Shown piece by piece: positions 36,169-45,973 of a DNA stretch of 64,000 nucleotides. The notes beneath the pieces were generated by a model. That model made no database searches. It saw nothing but the letters and a program-made list of their open reading frames with translations, and was not told the origin of the DNA. Numbering within the stretch: the first letter of the stretch is position 1; every line of letters begins with the position of its first letter. The DNA comes from Brevibacillus laterosporus (GTDB taxonomy: Bacteria > Bacillota > Bacilli > Brevibacillales > Brevibacillaceae). The position numbers and the translations under genes are program-made. Location of the stretch: the NCBI RefSeq assembly GCF_030489605.1, contig NZ_JAUKFY010000002.1, forward strand, positions 62,001 through 126,000. Direction: 5' to 3'.

Positions 36169-36882
36169 GTGGAGAAAGAAAGAATCCTCATCGTAGACGA
36201 CGAAGAAAGAATCCGTCGCCTGCTAAAGATGTATTTGGAGAGAGAGAATTACTATATTGATGAGGCAGAGCATGGAGAAGAAGCCTTGGATAAGGCATTA
36301 AATCAAGATTACGATATTATCTTGCTCGATCTGATGCTGCCTGGTATGGACGGAATCGAAGTTTGTACAAAAATTCGTGAGCAAAAAGCGACGCCAATCA
36401 TCATGCTGACTGCGAAAGGAGAAGAGACCAATCGTGTAAATGGTTTCGAGGCTGGCGCAGACGATTATGTAGTAAAGCCGTTTAGTCCGCGTGAGGTTGT
36501 ATTCCGTGTGAAAGCGATTTTGCGTCGTTCTTCTGCCACTGCCTATTTAAAAACGGATACGGTATCCAGTCACTCCATTCTGGTTTTTCCAGAGTTGACG
36601 ATTGATCATGATGCTCATAAGGTCACCGCAAATGGTGTTGAGGTAAATCTAACTCCAAAAGAGTATGAGTTGTTGCATTATTTAGCATTATCTCCAGATA
36701 AAGTATTTACGCGGGAAGAATTACTAAAAGATGTTTGGCACTATGATTTTTTCGGGGATTTGCGGACCGTGGATACGCATATCAAACGCCTGAGAGAAAA
36801 GCTAAACAAAGTATCTCCTGACGCTGCTCAAATGATTTCAACCGTTTGGGGCGTAGGTTATAAACTCGAGGTGCCAAAATAA
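36169..36882 (+). CDS. resD: Redox-response regulator ResD
   Basis: A 237-residue OmpR-type response regulator. The receiver domain covers residues 1-120, with the acidic pair in IVDDEERIRR, the phospho-acceptor Asp in ILLDLMLPGMDG near 54 and Lys in VVKPFSPREV. The winged-helix DNA-binding domain covers 140-235 and ends STVWGVGYKLEV. In B. subtilis ResD turns on respiratory and anaerobic genes, including resABC, under oxygen limitation. GTG 36169 with AGAGGTGAT is favoured over GTG 36160. resE starts right after its stop. Confidence 0.93.
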   Translation: MEKERILIVDDEERIRRLLKMYLERENYYIDEAEHGEEALDKALNQDYDIILLDLMLPGMDGIEVCTKIREQKATPIIMLTAKGEETNRVNGFEAGADDYVVKPFSPREVVFRVKAILRRSSATAYLKTDTVSSHSILVFPELTIDHDAHKVTANGVEVNLTPKEYELLHYLALSPDKVFTREELLKDVWHYDFFGDLRTVDTHIKRLREKLNKVSPDAAQMISTVWGVGYKLEVPK

Positions 36883-38661
36883 GTGGATAATATACTGCGA
36901 AGTGTTGTCGGAAAGCTTTGGATGACAATCATAGCGTTATTCGCGGTGGTACTTACAATTTTCAGCCTCCTGCTCGTTCAGTCCTTTGGCAGTTATTATC
37001 TGAAAAAGCAGTCGGCTGATTTAGCTCTTCTTGGAACAAAAGTTGCAGCCGATCTGGAAACTGTGCGTGATCAAAAAGAAATGCTGAAGATGGCTTCCAA
37101 AATCTTGACAGTCTACCATACGGGTCTGCTTGTTGTGGATGAGCAAAAACGCGTTCTTGCTCATGAAGCGACGGATGAAAAGCAGCCTTCCCTTACGCTG
37201 GATAAGCTGCTAAACAGCGGAGGATTTCCTATAGCTGATGCTTTTGCAGGAAAGCAGGTTGGCCCAAATCGTTTGATTTTTGGAGATAAAGCTTCAGACA
37301 GTCTTGAACACACGCAGTTTCTGGCTATGGCTATTCCTTTTTCTTTTGATGGAAAACAAAAATCGGCACTTATTTTATATCAAGCCATCCAAGAAGTGAA
37401 TGGTACTTATCTCGAGATCAGACAGCTTATTTTTGTTGTAGGTGTCATTGGATTTATTTTAACAACGGTATTCGCGTTCTTTCTATCTTCGCGTATTACT
37501 TCCCCATTGCGTCAGATTAAGCAATCTGCCCAACGCATCGCTGAAGGAGAATTTAATACGGAAATACCGCTTCGATCTACTGATGAAATCGGTGAGCTTG
37601 CTGCTGCCTTTAACGTCATGACACTGAAACTCCGTAATGTAGTAAACGCTCTGTCGCATGAAAAGGAGCAAATGGCAACTGTTTTACGTAGTATGATTGA
37701 TGGCGTTATCATGCTGGATCAAAAAGGGCGTGTCGTATTAACAAACCCTCAGGCAGAAGATTTTACTCGGGACTGGGCGTATGAGAATCAAGGCCGTCCT
37801 TTACCGATTCAGGAATTGTATCAAAAAATGTTGCTTTCAGAGCAAGAGGTTATGGAAGATTTTGAAGCACAAGGGCGTTTCTGGTCTGTTGTGATGGTAC
37901 CGCTATACGATCACAATCAAGTTCGAGGGGCTGTCGCTGTACTGCGGGACATGACTAAAGAGCGGAAACTGGACAAATTACGCCAAGACTTTGTTGCAAA
38001 TATTTCGCATGAATTAAGAACGCCTCTGTCCATGCTGCAGGGTTACAGTGAAGCCATTGTAGATGGCATTGCTTCCACTCCAGAGGAACATAAGGAGCTA
38101 GCTAAGATTATTTATGATGAATCTGTGAGGATGACAAAGCTGGTAAATGAATTACTAAGCTTGGCACGTATGGAAGCAGGGCATGTGGAGCTCCATGAAG
38201 AATTAACAGAGCTTCTTCCTTATTTCGAACGTGTGTTACGAAAATTTGCCAACAGAGCGGCAGAACGTAATATCGAAATCCAGCTCGATATGCAAACAGA
38301 TTATGACGCGATTTCTTTTGATCCGGACAAAATGGAGCAGGTACTGACTAATTTAATTGACAATGCTATTCGTCATATTCCTGACGGTGGACTTATTACT
38401 GTTCGTATAAAGAATGAGGATGCAGGAAAAATAACCATTGAAGTAATCGACACAGGCAGTGGAATTCCGCAAGAGGATTTGCCATTTGTCTTTGAGCGTT
38501 TTTACAAAGCAGATAAAGCTCGAACGCGTGGTCGAGCTGGAACTGGATTAGGTCTAGCAATTGCAAAAAATATTGTAGCAGCCCATAACGGAAAAATTTC
38601 TGTCCAAAGTAAGATGAGGGAAGGAACAACCTTTACCATTACAATACCGGTCATCACATAG
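36883..38661 (+). CDS. resE: Sensor histidine kinase ResE
   Basis: A 592-residue membrane kinase for ResD. It has TM1 near residues 13-33, an extracytoplasmic sensor at 35-180, TM2 near 186-206, HAMP at 208-260, a PAS-like region at 270-355, HisKA with the phospho-His in FVANISHELRTPL near 370, and HATPase_c with DNAIRHIPDGG, DTGSGIP and GTGLGLAI motifs. The architecture is identical to Bacillus ResE. It starts with GTG at the resD stop, so it is translationally coupled. Confidence 0.93.
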   Translation: MDNILRSVVGKLWMTIIALFAVVLTIFSLLLVQSFGSYYLKKQSADLALLGTKVAADLETVRDQKEMLKMASKILTVYHTGLLVVDEQKRVLAHEATDEKQPSLTLDKLLNSGGFPIADAFAGKQVGPNRLIFGDKASDSLEHTQFLAMAIPFSFDGKQKSALILYQAIQEVNGTYLEIRQLIFVVGVIGFILTTVFAFFLSSRITSPLRQIKQSAQRIAEGEFNTEIPLRSTDEIGELAAAFNVMTLKLRNVVNALSHEKEQMATVLRSMIDGVIMLDQKGRVVLTNPQAEDFTRDWAYENQGRPLPIQELYQKMLLSEQEVMEDFEAQGRFWSVVMVPLYDHNQVRGAVAVLRDMTKERKLDKLRQDFVANISHELRTPLSMLQGYSEAIVDGIASTPEEHKELAKIIYDESVRMTKLVNELLSLARMEAGHVELHEELTELLPYFERVLRKFANRAAERNIEIQLDMQTDYDAISFDPDKMEQVLTNLIDNAIRHIPDGGLITVRIKNEDAGKITIEVIDTGSGIPQEDLPFVFERFYKADKARTRGRAGTGLGLAIAKNIVAAHNGKISVQSKMREGTTFTITIPVIT

Positions 38662-38673
38662 ATAGAGAGTAAG

Positions 38674-39840
38674 ATGGATGAGAGAATGGAGTGTTTTTTG
38701 GGGATGAACAAAACGATTTTATTTGATGTGGATGGTGTATTTCTAAGCGAAGAGAGATATTTTGACGCCTCTTCTCTGACCATTTGGGAAATGCTATTTA
38801 GCGAAAAATATTTCGGAATAGAAGGGCAAGATTTTGGGCCGGCTCCTGAGGAAAAGGTGATTAGACGTGTCCGCACCGAGATTTTTGCAAATGACCAAGT
38901 GCTGACCTTTCTGAAGGCTCAAGGCATTAACTCTAACTGGGATATGGTGTACTTAGTTGTTTCGTACCATCTTATTTGCCTTGTTGCAAAATTACAGGAG
39001 ATGAAGGAAGAAGAAGTTCGTGAGCTGTTAACGAATCAGATTGGGCGAGCAGAGATTAAAAACATTCAAGCTTTGCTGAAAGAAGCAAAACTTTCCTTTG
39101 TACCTGACTATGCAGCTTTTGTTTCAGATTTCGCAAAAGGAAATGTAGAGAAGAGTGAAATGCTACTCTATCTCAACCAAATCGCTTATGAAAAATGCGG
39201 AATAACAACGAACATTTTCGCGCGTACCAGCACGCTGTGGGAACTATGTCAGGAGACATTCCAAGAATGGTATCTGGGCGACGGGCTGATTGCTGATTCC
39301 ATAGGCAGAGCGGCCCATCAGCCAGGGAAAAGAGGATTTTTGTCCGACGAAATTCCGATTATTGAACCAGCCGTTATGAGAGAAGTGCTACAAGGCTTAC
39401 GTGATCGTGGGTATCGTTTGGGAGTAGGTACAGGACGTCCTTCAATCGAAACATATGTCCCACTAAAAGAGCTTGGTATTTTAGAGTTTTTTAACCCGGA
39501 TTGTATTGTAACAGCCTCGCATGTATTGGAAGCTGAACAGCAATTCCCAGAAACCGCCCCACTCTCCAAGCCTCATCCATATTGTTACTTTCAAGGTTAT
39601 TTGACGAGAGGAAAAGGTGTTTCCGCCGCGCTTTCCTGCCAGCTAACAGAAGAAGAACGCAAGAATTTGCTAGTTGTTGGAGATTCTGTTGCTGACTTAA
39701 TGGCTGCTAGATCAATTGGTTGTCAGTTTGCAGCTACTTTAACTGGGCTGACAGGAGAGGAAGCACGGGAGAAATTTGAAAAAGCGAATGCAGAATTTAT
39801 TTTGCGTGATGTAAGCGAGATTGCAAAAATCGAGTTTTAA
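38674..39840 (+). CDS. HAD-superfamily hydrolase
   Basis: A 388-residue HAD phosphohydrolase. Motif I, ILFDVDGV, is near residues 15-22 with both catalytic Asp residues. A long helical cap (about 35-225) is larger than in most HAD enzymes. Motif II is in GVGTGRPS near 249. Motif III Lys is probably in LSKPHPYC near 291. Motif IV is VVGDSVADLMAARSIG near 330. The substrate is unknown. The start is not certain: ATG 38674, 38686 and 38704 are all in frame, the last giving MNKTILFDVDG. It follows resE by 12 nt, so it may be co-transcribed with it. Confidence 0.8.
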   Translation: MDERMECFLGMNKTILFDVDGVFLSEERYFDASSLTIWEMLFSEKYFGIEGQDFGPAPEEKVIRRVRTEIFANDQVLTFLKAQGINSNWDMVYLVVSYHLICLVAKLQEMKEEEVRELLTNQIGRAEIKNIQALLKEAKLSFVPDYAAFVSDFAKGNVEKSEMLLYLNQIAYEKCGITTNIFARTSTLWELCQETFQEWYLGDGLIADSIGRAAHQPGKRGFLSDEIPIIEPAVMREVLQGLRDRGYRLGVGTGRPSIETYVPLKELGILEFFNPDCIVTASHVLEAEQQFPETAPLSKPHPYCYFQGYLTRGKGVSAALSCQLTEEERKNLLVVGDSVADLMAARSIGCQFAATLTGLTGEEAREKFEKANAEFILRDVSEIAKIEF

Positions 39841-39859
39841 TCGAATTTTTGATTGAGAA

Positions 39860-39902
39860 AGAGCATGTGAGCAACTACGGTTGTTTTCATATGCTTTTTT
39901 CT
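39860..39902 (+). terminator. Rho-independent terminator, imperfect
   Basis: GAGCATGTGAGCAAC / GTTGTTTTCATATGCTT with small internal mismatches and a TACG loop, followed by TTTTTT. It ends the resDE-HAD transcript. Confidence 0.65.
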
Positions 39903-40052
39903 TTTTATAATAGACAATAAAAAATGGAGACATTTACCTCTAATAATGAAACTAATAAAAGGAATAGTAAAAAAAGTATGTGCTAAGGGAGGAAAAAACC
40001 GCATGATCATCATCTCCATTGTTACTTTTGGAAAGGTTATTGGCTAATAAAT

Positions 40053-41318
40053 ATGGAAGACAAAAAAACATGGGACCTTATTTCTGTGGCATCCATTCCT
40101 TTAGTCATGACACTGGGTAATTCTATGCTTATTCCAGTTTTGACCATAATGGAAAAGAAACTCGGTATTTCCTCTTTGCAGGCCAGTATGCTTATTACTG
40201 TGTATTCTCTGGTAGCCATTCTACTTATACCGCTAGCCGGTTTTCTATCAGATCGTATGGGGAGAAAAACAATCATTATACCGAGTTTATTGATTGCTGG
40301 CTTAGGGGGACTGCTTTCAGGCTGGGTTGCTTGGAAAATGACTAATCCTTATATGATGATCCTATTCGGTCGTACGTTACAGGGAATAGGAGCAGCTGGA
40401 GCGTTTCCTATTGTTATGCCATTAATAGGGGACATGTACCGGAATGACAAGGAGGTTAGCTCCGGTCTAGGTCTCATCGAAACATCCAATACCTTTGGTA
40501 AAGTGCTATCTCCTGTATTAGGTGCTTGGTTAGCTTCGGTGATCTGGTTTTTACCTTTTTTTGCAACCCCTTTCTTTTGCCTACTTTCTCTTTTACTAGT
40601 AGCTTTTTTTGTGAAAGCGCCAAGAGAGAAAGAAAAATCTAAAAGCTTTGGCGAATATAAGAAGTCCATTCGGGCTATTTTTCATGCAGAAGGGCGTTGG
40701 CTGTATGCGGTATTCGCGATTGGATGTATCTCCATGCTTGTATTATTTGGCGTGCTTTTTCATTTATCGTCGGTGCTAGAGGATCAATATAAGTGGGAAG
40801 GCATAAAAAAGGGGCTTGTGCTAGCCATACCATTAGCTGCCCTGTGTTTCGTATCCTATGTGACAGGGAAAGTAATTGGTGAAAATAAACTGTTGATGAA
40901 ATGGTTGTCCTCTTCGGGAATGTTGATCCTGTTAGGCAGTATGGTTTGGATTAGCTTTAGTCAGCCGCATAACCTATATCTGTTCCTCATTCTTTTATGT
41001 GCCGGTGGGGCAGGGATAGGGGCAACGCTGCCCAGTTTAGATGCTCTGTTGACGGAACGCTTTGATAAAGCAGAGCGAGGAACCATTACAGCATTGTACA
41101 ATAGCGCGCGGTTTGTTGGAGTTGCCGTAGGACCGCCTTTATTTGCTTATTTAATTGCATTTTCGCATCGTTTATTATTTTTGACGGTAGCGGGAATCTG
41201 TTTAGTGGCAGTAATCCTTTCCTTATTTGCCATTAAACCAGAAGGGACAAAGAGCCAAAAAGAAGATAGAAGCTGCCAGTCAAGTATTAGAGGTAGGAAG
41301 CGTAAAGTAAAAACGTAA
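40053..41318 (+). CDS. MFS transporter, YmfD-like exporter
   Basis: A 421-residue major facilitator with 12 predicted transmembrane helices. The loop 2-3 signature GFLSDRMGRKTIIIPSLLIA is near residues 62-81, and TLQGIGAAGAFPIVMPLIGD lies near 109-128. The N-terminus (WDLISVASIPLVMTLGNSMLIP) closely recalls the Bacillus YmfD group, which includes the bacillibactin exporter, so export of a small molecule is likely; the substrate cannot be assigned. The C-terminus is highly basic. It is monocistronic. Confidence 0.8.
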   Translation: MEDKKTWDLISVASIPLVMTLGNSMLIPVLTIMEKKLGISSLQASMLITVYSLVAILLIPLAGFLSDRMGRKTIIIPSLLIAGLGGLLSGWVAWKMTNPYMMILFGRTLQGIGAAGAFPIVMPLIGDMYRNDKEVSSGLGLIETSNTFGKVLSPVLGAWLASVIWFLPFFATPFFCLLSLLLVAFFVKAPREKEKSKSFGEYKKSIRAIFHAEGRWLYAVFAIGCISMLVLFGVLFHLSSVLEDQYKWEGIKKGLVLAIPLAALCFVSYVTGKVIGENKLLMKWLSSSGMLILLGSMVWISFSQPHNLYLFLILLCAGGAGIGATLPSLDALLTERFDKAERGTITALYNSARFVGVAVGPPLFAYLIAFSHRLLFLTVAGICLVAVILSLFAIKPEGTKSQKEDRSCQSSIRGRKRKVKT

Positions 41319-41387
41319 CGAGCAGAGGAATAGAAGATACGTAGTGTAAAAAAACAAGTGTTCATATGGTTTAGTTGATAAATTTCA

Positions 41388-41436
41388 ATAAAAGCCAAGG
41401 CGATGGGAATTCCTTCCTAAGCACTTGGCTTTTATA
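41388..41436. terminator. Bidirectional terminator between convergent genes
   Basis: ATAAAAGCCAAG / CTTGGCTTTTAT, a 12-bp perfect stem with A/T runs on both sides. It lies between the MFS gene (+) and the 92-residue gene (-). Confidence 0.75.
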
Positions 41437-41464
41437 CTGCGGAATACATTTTTTGGGATTCCTG

Positions 41465-41743
41465 TTACTCGTTCCAATGCAGCGATTCTAGACAATGAAA
41501 GCGGAAGGCTTCCGTTAAAAATTTCAAATAGTAATCATTGCGAACGATAATTTCAAAGACTCCTTGCTGATCGGTATAAAATAATGCGTCTGTATAGTCC
41601 TTATCGTTGTTTAGATAGTTACGCAATTCTTTGATACGATCTCGCATTTCCTCCGATTTTATTTCTACACGAAAGGTAACATCCTTCTCGTTAGGGGTTT
41701 CTTCAATGCGGATGGTTGTTTCATTATACGTATACGTAATCAT
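41465..41743 (-). CDS. Conserved-looking small cytoplasmic protein, unknown
   Basis: A 92-residue soluble protein rich in charged residues and alternating strands, with no signal peptide or membrane segment. The core runs IRIEETPNEKDVTFRVEIKS then a helix EEMRDRIKELRNYL. AAAAGGAGGAAGA precedes the ATG closely and gives strong support for translation. It lies 16 nt downstream of the ArsB/NhaD-type permease stop on the same strand, so the two may be co-transcribed. I do not recognise the family. Confidence 0.7.
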   Translation of the reverse strand: MITYTYNETTIRIEETPNEKDVTFRVEIKSEEMRDRIKELRNYLNNDKDYTDALFYTDQQGVFEIIVRNDYYLKFLTEAFRFHCLESLHWNE

Positions 41744-41759
41744 GATTCTTCCTCCTTTT

Positions 41760-43040
41760 TTATATGAAATAAACTAAATACAGGTAGAGATTAGACATCA
41801 AGATGGAAAGGAGCATGAGCGGGAAAGCGATCTTCATGAAGCCGAGAAAGGTAATGCGGTAACCGTCCTTCATGGCCAATCCAATCACAATAACGTTAGC
41901 ACTAGCGCCGATCACCGTTCCATTTCCACCTAGACAGGCTCCAAGTGATAAACTCCACCAAAGCGGTTCTATATTTTCTATACCCAAATGGCCTAACCCC
42001 TTAATCAAGGGTATCATCGTCGCTACAAATGGAATATTATCGACGAAAGCTGATGCTATCGCACTTAACCAGAGAATCAGAAAAGCTGAGCTCATAGCCT
42101 CTCCACCTGTTAGTGACATAACTTTCTTCGCCAGTAAATCAACTACTCCTGTTTCTACTAATCCACCAACCAAAATAAACAGCCCTACAAAGAAAAACAG
42201 GGTTGTCCATTCTATCTGTGACAAGGCATCCTCTAAATAATTTTCTCCAGTTATTAATAATAAAAAGAATGCACCTGTTAAAGCGATAGAAGCTGTTTCC
42301 AATCCCAGCAGATCATGAATAACAAAGCCTGTGATGGTAAGACCTAGTACAATCAAAGATTTTACTAGTAATCGGATATCGGTCAGCTCTTCCTTTTCAT
42401 TCAGTTCCATAATTTTGTCTTGCAGGTCTGGAGTTGTCACTAACTGCTTACGAAAAATGAAATACAATAAAGCAAGTGTTGCGAGCATAATGAGGATAAC
42501 GATCGGAGCCAGATTTGTTAGAAAAGCCATGAAGTCTAGGTTGGGAACAGCACTGCCGATCATAATATTGGGCGGGTCGCCAATTAATGTTGCGGTGCCT
42601 CCAATATTAGCGGTTAAAATTTCACTTATCAAATAAGGAATGGGGTTTACTCTAAGGGAATGAGCGATACTAAAAGTAATAGGAACAATCAGTAAGACAG
42701 TGGTTACGTTGTCTAAAAAAGCGGAAGCCAGCGCTGTAATCAAGCTAAGGTAGATCAGAATCACGGCGGGTCTGCCCTTCGCTAATTTAGCAGCTTTAAT
42801 CGCCATATACTTAAAAAGGCCAGTTTGAGAAGTGATGGCTACTAGGATCATCATGCCAATCAACAGCCCAAGTGTATTAAAATCAATGTAATGAAGCGCA
42901 TGTTCTTGGCTGACGATGCCTGTTATAATCAGCAGGACAGCGCCAACCATTGCAATAATGGTCCGGTGAATTTTCTCACTGATGATACATGCGTACGTGA
43001 AAAGAAAGAACGTAAGCGCAAGACAGGCCTGGCTGCCCAT
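41760..43040 (-). CDS. ArsB/NhaD-type anion or Na+/H+ permease
   Basis: A 426-residue ion-transporter-superfamily protein with 10-12 transmembrane helices. Two family repeats are seen: DNVTTVLLIVPITFSIAHSL near 112-131 and DNIPFVATMIPLIKGLGHLG near 336-355, plus NIGGTATLIGDPPNIMIGSA near 150-169 and GNGTVIGASANVIVIGLA near 384-401. These are hallmarks of the ArsB/NhaD/CitM group, but the sequence does not settle whether the substrate is Na+/H+, arsenite or a dicarboxylate. No arsR or arsC lies nearby, which argues against a dedicated arsenic role. Confidence 0.8.
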   Translation of the reverse strand: MGSQACLALTFFLFTYACIISEKIHRTIIAMVGAVLLIITGIVSQEHALHYIDFNTLGLLIGMMILVAITSQTGLFKYMAIKAAKLAKGRPAVILIYLSLITALASAFLDNVTTVLLIVPITFSIAHSLRVNPIPYLISEILTANIGGTATLIGDPPNIMIGSAVPNLDFMAFLTNLAPIVILIMLATLALLYFIFRKQLVTTPDLQDKIMELNEKEELTDIRLLVKSLIVLGLTITGFVIHDLLGLETASIALTGAFFLLLITGENYLEDALSQIEWTTLFFFVGLFILVGGLVETGVVDLLAKKVMSLTGGEAMSSAFLILWLSAIASAFVDNIPFVATMIPLIKGLGHLGIENIEPLWWSLSLGACLGGNGTVIGASANVIVIGLAMKDGYRITFLGFMKIAFPLMLLSILMSNLYLYLVYFI

Positions 43041-43092
43041 TCTGATTTCCTCCCAGCCTTTTTGTATATGCTTGAAATTTATCTTTTGGGGA

Positions 43093-43132
43093 AAACAGCC
43101 AAAAAGGCAGAATCTCTACCAGTTTGGCTGTT
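43093..43132 (-). terminator. Rho-independent terminator of the serA operon
   Basis: AAACAGCCAAA / TTTGGCTGTTT, 11-bp stem. On the minus strand it lies about 40 nt after the serA stop and continues TTTTCC. Confidence 0.7.
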
Positions 43133-43170
43133 TACAGGTTTATCTATACTTTACCTGGATTCTTCTATTG

Positions 43171-44760
43171 TTATAACTCAATTTGGGTTACGCTAGAGAT
43201 TTCAAGAGATTGACCTAGTTCATCCAAGAGCTCAGCGCTGAGTGGTTTATCAACTGTCAGCATCATAATGGCATCCCCACCTACATCCTTGCGACCGACC
43301 TGCATGGTGGCAATATTGACACCATTTTGTCCAAGCACGCTGCCAACATAGCCAATAACACCCGGACGGTCATGGTGCTGAACGTACAGGAGGTAGCCTT
43401 GAGGCTGTACATCAATGGTGGATTGATCAATTTTGACAATTCGATCACCAAAGCCATTTAAACGCGTACCAGCAATCGTTCTTGTCTCTAGATTGGAGCG
43501 AAGTGTCACGGTAATTAAATTGGTAAAACCACGAGATATTGTTGATTTTTCTTCCGTTACCGAGATATCCCGCATTTTTGCTAGGTAGGGCGCATTAATG
43601 TAGTTAACTTCGGCACCTAGTCGATAAGCTAATAAGCCTTTTAAAATCGTGCGAGTTAATGGAGAGGTGCTCATCTCAGATAATTCGCCGCTATACGTAA
43701 TTTTCACTTCTTGCAACGCACCGATTGTTAGTTGAGCTAAGAATTGTCCCAATTTTTCTGATAGGGAGAAGAAAGGCTGTACTCGTTCCATTAAATGAGC
43801 GTCTACAGTAGGTAAATTAACTGCATTTTTGAAAGTTTGATTACGTAATGCTTTGAGTAACTCTTCGGATACATCAATTGCAACGTTCTCTTGGGCTTCC
43901 ACAGTAGATGCCCCTAGGTGAGGAGTTGTAACAACTCGTGGATGACCGATCAATGGATTATTGACAGGTGGCTCTTCTTCATATACATCAAGTGCAGCTG
44001 CAGCAATTAGTCCGTTATCTAATGCATGCAACAAAGCCTTTTCATCAATGATTCCGCCACGCGCACAGTTAATCACCCGAGTGGTTGGTTTCATTTTAGC
44101 GAACTGCTTGGCGTTTAACAGATGCTTGGTCTCTTTCATTAATGGAGTATGCACGGTGATAAAATCTGCTTGTGTAACAATATCATCTACAGTACCGTTT
44201 GTTACACCAAGCTTTTGAGCGCGTTCGTCTGTCAAATAAGGATCGTAACCGATAACGTTCATCTGAAAAGCCTTTGCTCGCTTCGCTACTTCAGAACCAA
44301 TTCGACCCATTCCAATAATTCCTAAGGTTTTATTGTGAAGCTCTACACCCTGAAAGCTTTTACGGTCCCATGCTCCATCAACCAATTTTTTATGAGCTTG
44401 AGGAATGTTGCGAGCCACAGCCATAAGCATTGCAAAGGAGTGCTCAGCCGTGGATATTGTATTACCGTCTGGTGCATTGATAACTACAATCCCTGCTGCC
44501 GTGGCTGCATTAATATCAATATTGTCGACACCAACACCTGCACGACCAATTACCTTTAGTTTCTTAGCAGCATGTATGACTTCAGCAGTCACCTGTGTTT
44601 GACTGCGAACTAATAAAGCATCATATTGCTCGATAATCTCTAGTAATTCATCTGGAGATAGAGCTGTTTTTTGTTCAACGATCACATCCTGTGCGTCCAG
44701 CAATTGCTGAATACCTTGTTCACTTAATGGATCACTTATTAATACGCGAAATTTATCCAT
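43171..44760 (-). CDS. serA: D-3-phosphoglycerate dehydrogenase
   Basis: A 529-residue enzyme for the first step of serine synthesis: NAD-dependent oxidation of 3-phosphoglycerate to 3-phosphohydroxypyruvate. The catalytic/NAD domain is at 1-310, with GIIGMGRIGSEVAKRAKAF near 146-164, INCARGGIIDE near 231 and HLGAST near 280. An allosteric substrate-binding region is at 320-450 and a C-terminal ACT domain at 455-529 (HHDRPGVIGYVGSVLGQNGV). Length matches B. subtilis SerA. It overlaps the aminotransferase gene by 8 nt, and both are under the Ser T-box. Confidence 0.95.
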   Translation of the reverse strand: MDKFRVLISDPLSEQGIQQLLDAQDVIVEQKTALSPDELLEIIEQYDALLVRSQTQVTAEVIHAAKKLKVIGRAGVGVDNIDINAATAAGIVVINAPDGNTISTAEHSFAMLMAVARNIPQAHKKLVDGAWDRKSFQGVELHNKTLGIIGMGRIGSEVAKRAKAFQMNVIGYDPYLTDERAQKLGVTNGTVDDIVTQADFITVHTPLMKETKHLLNAKQFAKMKPTTRVINCARGGIIDEKALLHALDNGLIAAAALDVYEEEPPVNNPLIGHPRVVTTPHLGASTVEAQENVAIDVSEELLKALRNQTFKNAVNLPTVDAHLMERVQPFFSLSEKLGQFLAQLTIGALQEVKITYSGELSEMSTSPLTRTILKGLLAYRLGAEVNYINAPYLAKMRDISVTEEKSTISRGFTNLITVTLRSNLETRTIAGTRLNGFGDRIVKIDQSTIDVQPQGYLLYVQHHDRPGVIGYVGSVLGQNGVNIATMQVGRKDVGGDAIMMLTVDKPLSAELLDELGQSLEISSVTQIEL

Positions 44761-45907
44761 GCTGAATCAATACCTCCTGAGCCGCTCGTACACCGGCACC
44801 TAATGTTATTTCGTAACCAATCTGTTGCAAAGAGATTTCAATGAGTGAAATGACTGTCAATACGTCCTGCGGATCACAATAGCCCATATGACCAATCCGG
44901 AAAATCTTTCCTTTTAAATGCTGCTGCCCACCAGCAATGATCACATTATATTTGGTGCGCAATATTTTACGTAGCTCCTCAGCATCAAATAAATCGCCAG
45001 GATCTACGGATGTAACAGTAGGAGAGGCGTAAGCATCCTCAGTCATTAACGGTAATCCTAAAGCTCTCATGGCAGCCCGCGTCATATTTTTCATAAGCTC
45101 ATGGCGAGCGAATACCTGAGGAAGCCCTTCTTCATCGAGCATTGCTACTACTTCCTCTAATCCAAAGACAAGGGATACGGCAGGGGTATAAGGAGTTGTC
45201 TGATCTGCCATGCTTTTTCGATAAGCCTTAAGATCAAGATAGAAGGCTTGTGGAGTGATCTGTTCAATACGTTTCCAGGCCTGTTGGCTAACGGCAATAA
45301 AAGCAAGTCCAGTAGGCAGCATAAAGGCTTTTTGCGAACCTGTTACAACGATATCCAGACCCCATTCATCCATTTCGCAAGGCACAGCCCCTAAGCAACT
45401 GACCGCGTCTACAATAAATAAAGCGTTGCTATGCTTTTTGACGACCTTCGATAATTCAGGTATTGGATTTAAGACACCAGAGGATGTTTCGCAATAGGTA
45501 GCAAATACAGCTTTTGCCATCGGATGCTGTACGAGAAAATCTTGCAAGAGTTCAGGGGTAATTGCTTCTCCCCAAGCAACCTCCAGACGGTGAACTTTGA
45601 TTTGATACCGTTCGCAGATTTTTGCGAATCGTTCGCCAAAAGCGCCGCTAATCGTGACGATTGCTTCATCCCCGGCTTGCAAAGTATTAACCACGCTCAT
45701 TTCCAAAGCGCTTGTGCCGCTTCCGGCAACGACATACACTTGCTGAGCTGTACCGAAAACCGGTTTTATTTTCTCAGCTACGTCAGAAAGCATTTGAGAA
45801 AATTGACCACTGCGATGACCGATCATGGGACGGTTCATTGCTTGCTGCACACGAGGTGGGATTGGGGTAGGGCCAGGTATACGTAATATGATTTTCTCTT
45901 TAAACAT
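44753..45907 (-). CDS. Class V aminotransferase (Ala/Ser-glyoxylate type), likely phosphoserine aminotransferase role
   Basis: A 384-residue PLP enzyme of the alanine-glyoxylate/serine-pyruvate aminotransferase group. The N-terminal PGPTPIPPRVQQAMNRPMIG and the Schiff-base Lys in VVTGSQKAFMLPTGLAF near 193 are clear, with FIVDAVSCLGAVP supplying the PLP-binding Asp. Start CAT at 45905-45907 is chosen because AGGAGGATGAGA fits it; the frame is open 30 codons further. It is co-transcribed with serA behind a Ser T-box, so I infer that it transaminates 3-phosphohydroxypyruvate in place of SerC, as some broad-specificity class V enzymes do. Glyoxylate transamination is the family default. Confidence 0.85.
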   Translation of the reverse strand: MFKEKIILRIPGPTPIPPRVQQAMNRPMIGHRSGQFSQMLSDVAEKIKPVFGTAQQVYVVAGSGTSALEMSVVNTLQAGDEAIVTISGAFGERFAKICERYQIKVHRLEVAWGEAITPELLQDFLVQHPMAKAVFATYCETSSGVLNPIPELSKVVKKHSNALFIVDAVSCLGAVPCEMDEWGLDIVVTGSQKAFMLPTGLAFIAVSQQAWKRIEQITPQAFYLDLKAYRKSMADQTTPYTPAVSLVFGLEEVVAMLDEEGLPQVFARHELMKNMTRAAMRALGLPLMTEDAYASPTVTSVDPGDLFDAEELRKILRTKYNVIIAGGQQHLKGKIFRIGHMGYCDPQDVLTVISLIEISLQQIGYEITLGAGVRAAQEVLIQHG

Positions 45908-45973
45908 GATTCTCATCCTCCTAAATATCTCTATGGCTTCTTTACTTGTAGAAATTTTGTCTTTTGAGCATAT

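Noticed and set aside
45524-45886. 120-residue plus-strand frame inside the aminotransferase gene
   Set aside because: It is antisense to a conserved PLP enzyme with all motifs in place.
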